28,376 nucleotides of DNA from Bigelowiella natans CCMP2755 (Eukaryota; Cercozoa; Chlorarachniophyceae), in contig ADNK01000298.1 of assembly GCA_000320545.1 (NCBI GenBank), forward strand, positions 1-28,376, read 5' to 3'. The notes under the pieces are model-generated. The model was not told the DNA's origin, searched no databases, and saw only the letters and a program-made list of their open reading frames with translations. Of the stretch, positions 22,204 to 28,376 are shown piece after piece. Made by a program: the position numbers and the translations under genes. Each line of letters opens with the position of its first letter. The stretch's first letter is position 1.

Positions 22204-24070
22204 GATTAAACTATTTAGTGTGCATCATCGATTATTAATAGAAATGCTTTGCTTTACATATATTCTATAGAGTAGACCATAGAGGATATCAAAAGGCAGT
22301 GCAGAAGATCATTCGACGAAGTATTCAAATTATTTATTACCGTCTGTGAAAGGGATCAAAACCAAAACTGCTTAGGTAAAGCTCGAGGGACTCTGCGGGG
22401 CTTAGAAGTTATTTTGAAACTCGGTACAATCTACGTGGACAATTAAGCATTGAAATAGCACTGACAGGCTCTTTTCAGGGCCATATACGGAAGATATTAG
22501 CATAATCCAAGGTGGACAGACTCATTTTAATTAGGTTCCCATGATGATTACCATTTTTCCCCGACTGATATTCGTAGGGATAGTTGAGAGAATCAAAACC
22601 TTCAAAAAGTCGTCGTTGCACTGCCAGACTGATAGATACTTCATTCGAATAACGGTTAGAAATTAGACAATTGAGCCCAGTTCTGTAAAAATTTAGCTCT
22701 ACATCCTCTATTTAACAGCGGGATTTTGTTTTGGAGGTCAATCGTGGCGTCGCATCTTCGAAGGTTTACCAATCGCAAACGCACTAGACATACAATGAAC
22801 AGAATAAATCTCCCCTTCAGATCAGAACCGAGATAAGAAAATGCCACGTAGATATCTTCGATCCCATTTCACCATTTGCCAATGCTCCACCGCAAGTATC
22901 CTCCACGGTTATGTCGAAACTAAGGTCTATTTCTATGAAATACATTAGTGTGCCTTAAGAAGCACGCCTGAGGTATGATGTTCTTTCCTAGAGATGGAAT
23001 TATCAACCCGGAGGGCCGGCGAGTTTACGGCTTCAAAGTAACAACAGACACTGAAGTGTTTGTTTTTGCTGTGACATCAAAACGCGAGCGCGATCTCTGG
23101 ATAAAAGAACTAGAGCTGGCAATGGAATTCTCGAGAACACAGGTTAGAAATTGACTCTACATTTCCATTTAATATACCCCCTTGGGCAATGCGTTTCGTT
23201 TAGGGAATCTTAATGTTCTACGGGCCCAATGCACCTACACGTTGCAATGATACAACGATAACTTCAACAAGCCTAAAGAAGAGATCTGGAACCGTATCAG
23301 ACCCTCTTCGTACTTCAGAGATGCTATCATTGCTTGATCCGCGGAAGGGCTTTCCATACCCTTTAGTAGAAAAGTGCCAGGAATGTCGAAGTTCCTTTAC
23401 CCTCTTCAGCACTCGTATACAATGCGAACACTGCGGAAGAGAGTTTTGCAGGTAGGATGCCAGACGAAACTTTAGATCAAAGCATCAGGAATTTCTATTT
23501 GTTTTAAATCTTGTAAGAATGCCCATGGTATAATAAACAGAAAATGCTGTCAAGACCGATATGAAAGCTTGAGGGAAGAGTTGGAACAAAGCAGGAAGGT
23601 TGTAGACTCTATGGCAGCGTCTGAGCTTGAATCTGAGTGTGATAGTGCTTGTGGGGAGTCTCCGATAAGAATATTAAGCAGTGAGCAGTCTGCTTCAAGC
23701 ACGAAAGATCAACAGGAAAAGTTGAATATCTGCACGGAATGTCTTCTTAAGATACAGGTTTCTTGATCCTTAAAATCAAAATAAGTTGCATCTTATTGAA
23801 TGAAAATTGTAGGACCGAATTGCAAGCAATTGCAAAGAATTTGCATCTCTGATGGCAGTGGCTCCAGGTGAAGATTCACAAGATGAAGACGAAGAACGAC
23901 CTATAGTAAAGCGCACAAAATCAAATACAACTGTAAGCGCCTCCAACACATTGCTACGTTCGGAAATGAATTCTTTAGAAGCAGAAGCTATTAAAGAAGG
24001 GAAGGAAAGTGTCAATATATGCGGTGATTCTGACCACAAAAGCGATATTGTTAAATATGAACATGCTTAA
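13131..24070 (+). CDS. Giant PTEN-PDZ-C2-PX-PH-FYVE protein, ~2,606 residues, 45 exons
   Basis: Exons: 13131-13256, 13466-13512, 13647-13727, 13792-13825, 13881-13932, 14000-14136, 14195-14249, 14309-14502, 14539-14598, 14662-14724, 14790-14852, 14912-14948, 15002-15087, 15160-15517, 15576-15684, 15742-15845, 15979-16113, 16169-16813, 16977-17074, 17131-17174, 17208-17314, 17375-17416, 17511-17556, 17618-17736, 17804-18748, 18819-19882, 19954-20512, 20581-20801, 20861-20923, 20992-21449, 21505-21559, 21630-21810, 21869-21903, 21966-22014, 22055-22166, 22271-22345, 22406-22434, 22479-22511, 22578-22654, 22719-22763, 22821-22924, 22992-23142, 23204-23451, 23541-23757, 23813-24070. All junctions are GT-AG, phases agree, total 7,821 bases. 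The ATG at 13131 opens a 42-codon exon with an AAG-ATG context. Likely a membrane-recruited phosphoinositide or protein phosphatase and scaffold. Least certain: exons 35-38, the 36-base intron at 14503-14538, and whether one transcript spans everything. Confidence 0.72.
13466..14598 (+). other. PTEN-like phosphatase domain (residues ~43-262)
   Basis: The joined exons read FDMSYITKSIIAMGFPAAKG, VADFLERRHKNHYKVINLCS, the P-loop HCDNGKGRTG (Cys 170, Arg 176), LLLHLGIDRTSKQAI, and PSQRRYIEY. Each lines up with the human PTEN phosphatase. The catalytic Cys and Arg are kept, as is the TI-loop Gln. The P-loop Lys after Cys in PTEN is Asp here and the next Ala is Asn; the second P-loop Lys is kept. 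The general-acid Asp of the WPD-like loop aligns with Pro 138 (FPHPPESPCP), with Glu 139 next to it. Activity and substrate may therefore differ from PTEN. A basic stretch (KYRGRTRF) sits where PTEN has its PIP2-binding motif. Confidence 0.88.
14662..15180 (+). other. PDZ domain (residues ~263-355)
   Basis: Four exons plus the start of the next give YHVTVTSRPFGMSLAPSS, then VEGHAQAAGIKKGDLLVAIG, then AKPPFKISLRRKR. This is the PDZ pattern: a carboxylate-loop-like PFG, the A-X-X-A-G-I-X-X-G-D turn and the closing P-F-K strand. It probably binds protein C-termini or lipid. It follows the phosphatase core directly, where PTEN itself has its C2 domain. Confidence 0.8.
15181..16813 (+). other. Low-complexity linker (residues ~356-795)
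   Basis: Basic and Pro-rich at first (KPKPVRAGS, KTPPAREKSS), then a patch of predicted helix and strand (EKEWNEFELTEELLFGFKEA and the following exon). Next is a strongly acidic Asp stretch encoded near 16200-16310 and a long Ser/Asn/Thr region. Much of it is probably disordered, with many candidate phosphosites. No domain recognised. An acceptor-like, well-formed open segment at 16830-16918 follows the last exon but does not fit the frame. Confidence 0.6.
16977..17930 (+). other. PTEN-type C2 domain (residues ~796-990)
   Basis: Seven exons give LKLTSIMLQNVRYLMPF, FSTITIHLFVG, NFVVPVGVHVTGDVAIVGSV, then after a Ser/Ala/Pro insert MPLFRFWFHSALVDRMKLVL, RGDEVDL and finally VFTSKTRMTLSFSL. These align in order with the PTEN C2 strands, including the G-D-I/V-K/A-V strand and the F-H/R-F-W core. 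The C2 domain in PTEN packs on the phosphatase core; here about 530 residues separate them. A Ser-rich insert of about 35 residues falls between two strands. Confidence 0.72.
18590..18990 (+). other. PX domain (residues ~1211-1317)
   Basis: YTILVVTERRVWRVRKSLNA then FVELYTRLIRTYPEHF, joined over the 18748/18819 intron to KQRLKTLTEFLTKVV and LKEGIAFLRDP. This is the PX order: first strands, the R-X-S-X-X-X-F phosphoinositide-binding region, and the closing helices. It probably binds a 3-phosphoinositide. About 90 residues of Lys/Ser/Gly-rich sequence precede it. The 945-base exon 17804-18748 carries the C2 end and PX start in one open frame, the main evidence that both belong to one protein. 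Confidence 0.75.
19178..19237 (+). other. Cys/His cluster (residues 1383-1402)
   Basis: The spacing is Cys-X4-Cys-X3-Cys-X6-Cys-X2-His (CRYRSCTNPC, then NYCTVH). It resembles the C3H-type knuckle of KANSL2/INO80D-like proteins, so it could bind zinc. It may be a structural turn before the long helical region (residues ~1403-1800). Confidence 0.4.
21869..22511 (+). other. Helical segment, possibly RhoGEF (DH)-like (residues ~2130-2240)
   Basis: Short exons give RLLGLVKDLINRGIEELEET, MSSLFKNIIQLANELQQLSK and GYQKAVQKIIRRSIQIIYYR. The I-X-E-L-X-X-T start, the L-F-X-N-I helix and a following PH then FYVE domain recall DH-PH-FYVE exchange factors of the FGD type. The similarity is weak and the exon choices here are the least secure of the gene. 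It could be an unrelated helical bundle. Confidence 0.3.
22170..22201. repeat. (AT)n microsatellite, intronic
   Basis: About 15 AT units in the intron 22167-22270 of the giant gene. Confidence 0.9.
22578..23142 (+). other. PH domain (residues ~2241-2366)
   Basis: Exons give GIVERIKTFKKSSLHCQTDR, YFIRITRDFVLEV, then an insert of about 45 residues. The end is VYGFKVTTDTEVFVFAVTSK followed by RERDLWIKELELAMEF, the canonical PH end with its invariant Trp in the C-terminal helix. Probably membrane or protein binding. Confidence 0.75.
23363..23757 (+). other. FYVE-like zinc finger with insert (residues ~2420-2521)
   Basis: Four Cys pairs are present: CQEC, CEHC, C-R-K-C and, after about 70 inserted residues, CTEC. 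Spacing of the first three follows FYVE. The basic R-R/K-H-H-C-R core that binds PI3P is replaced by RIQCEHCG, and the leading W-X-X-D is absent, so PI3P binding is doubtful. The insert is a charged coiled-coil-like helix then Ser/Glu-rich. An acidic, Ser-rich tail of about 85 residues ends the protein. Confidence 0.7.
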
Positions 24071-24079
24071 TGTAAGCGA

Positions 24080-24700
24080 GGCTATTGTAATTGACAGTAA
24101 CACATGACACATGACTATGAATTCTTGCAAAGTCATATTTAATGTGTTCTTACATGAGAGGTTTTGCGCACAGCTGCTGTGCTAACATTGTCGTGATGAC
24201 AAATTTGCTATGGATATTTTCAATGACATTGGTGACGATGCATGCTAGCATGGGTGGAGAGTGGTTCAAAGATCTAGAGATCTACTAGATCTAGCTAGCT
24301 AGAGATGTGGAATAAGGGGCGGAGTTATCGTGCTGTTGCAGACAGAACAGATTGATTGCTAGATTGCACGAAGTTCATGTTGGCCAAAACTAGAAAAAGG
24401 GGCTTAGGCAAAGAGAACTGTGCGTGCACGCATTCTAGCATTGCTAATGCAGAACAGCGGTATTTCACGACTACACTCTAGACACTGCTAGATCTCTTAC
24501 TAAACCTCTGCTCCTCTATGATAGGATGTGTATGCACATTAGATGTATGTGCATCTAAAATCTGCGTTTTGCATCGTGATGTAAGAAATAAAAGCATTCT
24601 TATTTTATGGCACATTACGCCTGCACGTGGAATAATTGGATTTAGCAAGAGGTTCGCAAACAGTACTAGAGTACATTGATAGATCCATTGAAGGCGATGT
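24080..24700. other. GCATGC/GCTAGC-rich island between convergent genes
   Basis: The core at 24235-24305 has GATGCATGCTAGCATG then AGATCT/CTAGATCTAGCTAGCTAG palindromes. No coding support. It separates the giant gene and the Aat-like gene, which converge, so it holds both 3' ends. Confidence 0.5.
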
Positions 24701-24707
24701 TAATAGT

Positions 24708-25901
24708 TTAGATTGGTTTGTCACGAAGAGAAACATGTCTCTCCCTATTTTCTCTTAGAATCCGAGTCAAATACTCGTGCTTAATGCCAGCACGATTACA
24801 AAGCGTGTTTTCCCCTTCCTTGTTCAATGGAGTCCCACGATGCCTGCGCCATGCTTCGACAAAACTCCGCTTAGTAACTTTACTGAAACCATAGAGCTTT
24901 GTGTAGTAGTTCGCAGTTGTACCCACATCAAACAATTTCACTCCTGCTTCTGCCATCCACAGCAAAGCTCCTTGTGTGCGTACTCGATCGCACCTGGGGT
25001 AGGTTCTAGTATCTGAGAAGAGGGACAAACATGTATAGCATGATCCGACCATAAAGCCAATTTCTCCTGACACAAGCACCTTCTTCGAATCAGAAGAAAC
25101 TTCCTCGTCTTTGCTATCAGTCATCTCTTTCGAGGACCCAACATTTTTGCTTTCCCACAGCTCAAACGAACACATACGAATGGAGGATAGGGGGGAAGGG
25201 GGGTTATTGGTGTTTGCTGCTGAAAGCTTCCTCTTTCGTCTTGAAGAATCACAATTTCCTGTCTTTCCGTTTGTGCTGGTAGTTTTAAGCCGAGGTAAAG
25301 ACGTCAGAAGATCTCGTACACGTCGAAAGCCCAGCCAATCGATACCGTGCAGACTCACGATTTTGTCCAGAACATCTTCGAAACACTCCGTGCAAGTTAG
25401 CTCGTAGTTGTGCTTGTTCAACGATCGCACCGTCTTCTTTCCGGTGTTCATATGTTTCACATCCTCTAAAATAACGCGCCCTCCAGTATCGCCGGTAAAA
25501 CCCCCAGCAGCTTTGTCCATCGTCCCTGACCCCTTGCTTGTGTTCCCACAAATCTCCAGATCTAAAACGCACCTCTCCGTAAGTGGAAGACCTGGAATCT
25601 GAATTTCCGTTGCGAAGGGGAAGAACCCCGCATACAGAGCTCCCTGTACGAAGCTGGATCGGAAGTCAAGGGTGTAGAAACGAAGGGATCGAATAGAGCA
25701 TTTATCCCGCTTCTTATGAGAAGTCACACGCTCATATTTTATTGTCTTGCGTGCTCGCCTTCCACCCTTCCTCTTTTTCCTCTTTCCAGACACCATTGAG
25801 TCAACTAGGTCGTCCCACTGATCCTCGCTGTAAGAACCTATTTTCCCATCATCTTCCCATGACGACGACAAATATGCCCGTCGCCCCAAAATCGTATCCA
25901 T
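24708..25901 (-). CDS. aat: Leucyl/phenylalanyl-tRNA-protein transferase (Aat-like)
   Basis: Transfers Leu or Phe from tRNA to protein N-termini, marking them for degradation in the bacterial N-degron pathway. A single exon encodes 397 residues. Recognised parts: FVQGALYAGFFPFATEI (the entry helix with G-F/I-F-P), HGIDWLGFRRVRDLL, and the transferase core GEIGFMVGSCYTCLSLFSDT...GALLWMAEAGVKLFDVGTT, which matches the Aat acyl-CoA-N-acyltransferase-like fold. A Lys/Arg block (residues ~40-60) and a Ser/Asn insert (~215-270) make it longer than the bacterial enzyme (about 230). The ATG at 25901 is the only in-frame start, but the frame stays open upstream to a stop near 26144, with coding-like text (RLYKGGRAPKRQKRG), so a 5' exon may be missing. 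Location is not predictable without the true N-terminus. Confidence 0.72.
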   Translation of the reverse strand: MDTILGRRAYLSSSWEDDGKIGSYSEDQWDDLVDSMVSGKRKKRKGGRRARKTIKYERVTSHKKRDKCSIRSLRFYTLDFRSSFVQGALYAGFFPFATEIQIPGLPLTERCVLDLEICGNTSKGSGTMDKAAGGFTGDTGGRVILEDVKHMNTGKKTVRSLNKHNYELTCTECFEDVLDKIVSLHGIDWLGFRRVRDLLTSLPRLKTTSTNGKTGNCDSSRRKRKLSAANTNNPPSPLSSIRMCSFELWESKNVGSSKEMTDSKDEEVSSDSKKVLVSGEIGFMVGSCYTCLSLFSDTRTYPRCDRVRTQGALLWMAEAGVKLFDVGTTANYYTKLYGFSKVTKRSFVEAWRRHRGTPLNKEGENTLCNRAGIKHEYLTRILRENRERHVSLRDKPI

Positions 25902-26512
25902 CTCGGGGTTGTGTTCCCGGACATGTTCGATGCTAAAGCTTCCGCCTTGGTTAGAATTGCAGCCGTTTAGATCGGTGGCGCTATTTGAATCTTTGGAATG
26001 ACATGTTCGAGGCCTGGTGTCTATGTCTTGACCTCTCTTCTGCCGCTTCGGGGCTCTTCCTCCTTTGTATAATCGGCAAATTGTAAGTTTTGTATGCAGG
26101 GAGAAACGAAGAGAAAGGGGGAGGGATATCGCGTAAATGTGTCACAGTTCGCAATCCATAGCATAGCTTTCTTCATATTCATCATTTGATCGTCGCGGTC
26201 GCGGTCTACCAGTATCCATAGCTCCCAGTGAGATTTTTCGAAGCTGCCCTTTTAACCCGAGTTCTGTCGAAGAGAAGCCATTACGAGCCGAAGAAAAAGA
26301 TTTTATAGAGGGTTCTATTTTCCCCTGAAAACAAGGGAAATCTCCAAAATATCCACGTAAATCCAGGCCATTCAGGTAGAATATTTATATTGGAAGAATC
26401 GCAGCTTCAGAAGTGGTTAGTTTTGTGGAAATTGGTGCTGTTTTGTACGTGCGACAACGTGTGTGTGTGTGTGTGTGTGTGTGTTTCCCTAGTTCCAGGA
26501 GCTCCAACACGA
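25902..26512. promoter_or_regulatory. Divergent region, Aat-like/PTPA
   Basis: Lies between the two starts. The minus strand has an open frame of about 83 codons ending at 26142, with an in-frame ATG (MDTGRPRPRRSNDEYEE...) and no family match. It may be a 5' exon of the Aat-like gene or an upstream ORF. A GC-rich start, then the TG repeat, flanks the PTPA first exon. Confidence 0.4.
26457..26484. repeat. (GT)n microsatellite
   Basis: About 13 GT units 30 bases upstream of the first PTPA ATG, in the 5' untranslated region or a 5' intron (a TTCCCTAG/TTCCAG acceptor-like site follows). Confidence 0.9.
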
Positions 26513-26813
26513 ATGATGTCGGAAGGCACGAAGGTCACCCCGGCTCTGCTGGCCACCGGCAAACCAGGAAAGCATCCTACAGCAAAGCATCCGACGGCGA
26601 GCGTCGAAGGTGGTTTCCAATGTGGGATAATCATGCGCCCCACGATTTAGTGGCCGAAACGAGGGCTGGTCATTCGAAGTATAACGAAATGATCTGGCAG
26701 TGATGATCTGCACTGATCCCTCGAATCACATATATTCATCATTTTGCCTCAGCCTTGCCAATTCTTCCCTATTTGCTCTATCGATCATTCCTCACTTTAT
26801 CCCATGTCGCATC

Positions 26814-26877
<64 letters not shown>

Positions 26878-27221
26878 AGGCACTGGAAAGACAGCTACCG
26901 CATCTTCCTCCTCTTCCTCTTCCGATGGTGATGGAAAGAAAAAAGAGATTGTAATTCCCCCAAAGAAGAAGGGAATCGTATTGAAGAAAAGAGAAACAAA
27001 GGAATCTGGAGGCCAGGGAAAAGAAGGGTTATCCGTTTATTACAGCTTCAGTATTTCCTCCACATATATTAAACATATGCATTGATCGGAGAGTTCCTAT
27101 CTCATCCCCCACGCCACTGCCTTCCTTACACATCCAAACTAGGTCGATATCATTCAATTTCTCGAAACCTAAGAAGTGCATAAAGAGCCCTCTAGACTTG
27201 ACAAGGGTAAAGACAAAGACT

Positions 27222-27279
<58 letters not shown>

Positions 27280-28376
27280 TGTGTGTTTGTATGGGCGTCT
27301 ACGCGAAAATACATGTACGATGCACATGTGTGACAGCTTTTTGATACGTGCATACACTAACATCACTCTTCTCTGTCGATATCTCTTTCAACAAAATGCA
27401 GTTCAAATCTTCAAGCGCGTATGCCAAGCTCCTAAACTTCATCAACACTGTCAGCTCTGAGATCAGAGGGTTGGTTTTTAAATAAATAAGAATTTGAAAT
27501 GTAAATACATGATGGTGAAGGATGCAAATCTTAAGGTATGGAGAAAAGAATCAAGCTACTTTATCTCTCCATATCCTCTTCCAATTAATTTTGTAGTGTC
27601 GGACTATCGAATGTCTCCATAGAAGCTGCCCCGACCTCCATTAAAGCTCTATTCAAAGTAAGATCAGACAACAACGCACTAACGTACCATAGTGCATACG
27701 TTGATGGTTTTGATGAATATCCTGAAACTCCTTCATTGCCACGGAAATTGCCACTCATGTCGCACCGTCATCAATCAGGCTTTGGAGCAAATGGAGGGGT
27801 GGCTCGAAGATTTCCCCCCCATCCAGCAGCCAATGCGATTTGGAAACAAGGCGTTTCGCCAATGGTATGCGAGAGTTGAAGAGAAGGTGCTTTACAAATT
27901 CATCAATAATGATGCATTCCACTACGTCTTCAGTGTTGCTTCTTCACATCACATCCAATCCTCGTTATCTCGCAGCAGCCTATCTTATTCTCTCTTCCCC
28001 TTCTCTCTTCCCCTCCTACTCTTATCGTCTAACGGGCTGCTGCTGCTGATACGGTTGCTGATATTGTTGCGAAAACCAATCAGATTGGCTCCATGATGGC
28101 GGGCATTGTGGGGAAGCAATGGGAAGAGAAAGGCGCGAGTGAAGAGCTCAAAACGTATCTGATGTCATCCTTTGGCAATCCCACTCGAATAGACTACGGT
28201 ATGTAGTATGCTTAGGGGGGGGGGGGGGATGGATGAGGCATCTAAGTGTGTGCATGTGTATGATGGTTCCCCGCTGCTGTCTATCCCTGTCATCGTCGCT
28301 GTTGCGTGTAGGTTATATGCCAAGAATATAGTGCAGCATCAGACGACCGATATCTGCTGCCTCCATATAATAATAC
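26513..28376 (+). CDS. PTPA: PP2A activator / PTPA prolyl isomerase, 3' truncated
   Basis: PTPA is a peptidyl-prolyl cis-trans isomerase and chaperone that activates protein phosphatase 2A catalytic subunit. Exons: 26513-26609, 26880 to about 27030 (donor unclear), about 27146-27206, 27402-27469, 27597-27657, 27779-27886 and 28084-28198; the rest is beyond the window. Diagnostic segments in order: PKKCIKSPLDLTRF, KSSSAYAKLLNFINTVSS, EGWLEDFPPIQQPMRFGNKA, FRQWYARVEEK and SSFGNPTRIDYG. The F-G-N-K-A-X-R-X-W and S-F-G-N-X-X-R-I-D-Y-G motifs are hallmarks. The N-terminus is extended, with a seven-Ser run and Lys-rich stretch before the family start. Of two adjacent ATGs the first is used. The second intron boundary is not phase-resolved. 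Confidence 0.9.
26817..26875. repeat. (CT)n microsatellite at a splice acceptor
   Basis: About 29 CT units ending in CCCAG at the acceptor of PTPA exon 2 (26880). It forms the whole polypyrimidine tract of that intron. Confidence 0.9.
27229..27286. repeat. Compound (CT)n(GT)n microsatellite, intronic
   Basis: About 17 CT units run directly into about 12 GT units, within the PTPA intron 27207-27401. Confidence 0.9.
28215..28228. repeat. Poly-G run
   Basis: A run of about 13 G in the PTPA intron after exon 28084-28198; prone to length error. Confidence 0.8.

Noticed and set aside
22276-22446. Open frame TIEDIKRQCRRSFDE... to YVDN stop
   Set aside because: Protein-like, but it cannot be entered in phase and stops before PH. 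The alternative exons 22271-22345 and 22406-22434 keep phase throughout.
22973-22991. A 19-base intron with perfect-looking ends
   Set aside because: It gives the wrong phase for the PH exon. A 67-base intron 22925-22991 fits both sides.
25111-25407. Plus ORF of 98 codons
   Set aside because: Shadow of the Aat-like gene on the minus strand.
26390-26703. Plus frame ending KYNEMIWQ over the first PTPA exon
   Set aside because: Plausible text, but the ATG frame at 26513 splices in phase to the Ser-rich exon at 26880 and then the PTPA body.
1-28376. CRISPR arrays, tRNA or rRNA genes, bacterial operons, viral genes
   Set aside because: None seen: no spaced direct repeats, no cloverleaf with a recognisable TTC/A box, and gene structure is eukaryotic throughout.

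Overview
The window looks like nuclear DNA of an intron-rich unicellular eukaryote. Genes are split by many short GT-AG introns, mostly 36-150 bases. They are tightly packed on both strands, and dinucleotide repeats sit mainly in introns or flanks. The style fits an algal or protist nucleus such as a chlorarachniophyte or cryptophyte. That is inference from gene style only, because no lineage-specific marker was found. Most genes were assembled by joining exons whose reading phases agree at every junction and whose joined protein shows family motifs.

Layout. 1-1927 (minus): a PAPS-dependent sulfotransferase in at least nine short exons, running off the left edge, with microsatellite-filled introns. 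2449-3203 (plus): SDHC, the cytochrome b560 subunit of succinate dehydrogenase, 3 exons. About 3290-4290: an island rich in GCATGC and GCTAGC words that carries the tail of a LINE-type reverse transcriptase ORF. 4603-5521 (plus): an unrecognised 152-residue membrane protein, 5 exons. 5580-6200: doubtful exon-like frames. 6180-6890: a second GCATGC/GCTAGC island. 6895-9606 (minus): an unrecognised multi-pass membrane protein of about 798 residues, 6 exons. 10631-11917 (plus): an unrecognised multi-pass protein of 344 residues, 5 exons. About 12080-12720: a third island.

13131-24070 (plus) is the centrepiece. It is one gene model of 45 exons that stays in frame from ATG to stop (7,821 coding bases, about 2,606 residues). 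It encodes, in order, a PTEN-like phosphatase core, a PDZ domain, an acidic low-complexity linker, a PTEN-type C2 domain, a PX domain, a Cys/His cluster, a long helical region, a Ser/Lys-rich linker, a possible RhoGEF-like helical segment, a PH domain and a FYVE-like zinc finger. A phosphoinositide-phosphatase module and up to four lipid-binding modules would thus lie on one chain, with the PTEN core split from its C2 domain by about 530 residues. I know of no protein with this architecture.

24080-24600 is a fourth GCATGC/GCTAGC island. 24708-25901 (minus) is a bacterial-type leucyl/phenylalanyl-tRNA-protein transferase (Aat-like, N-degron pathway). 26513 to the right edge (plus) is PTPA, the PP2A activator and prolyl isomerase, truncated by the window. 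Aat and PTPA are divergent, as are the sulfotransferase and SDHC, and the two large membrane-protein genes. The genes do not form one pathway, as expected for a eukaryotic chromosome. The large gene and PTPA both touch phosphatase signalling, but nothing links them beyond proximity.
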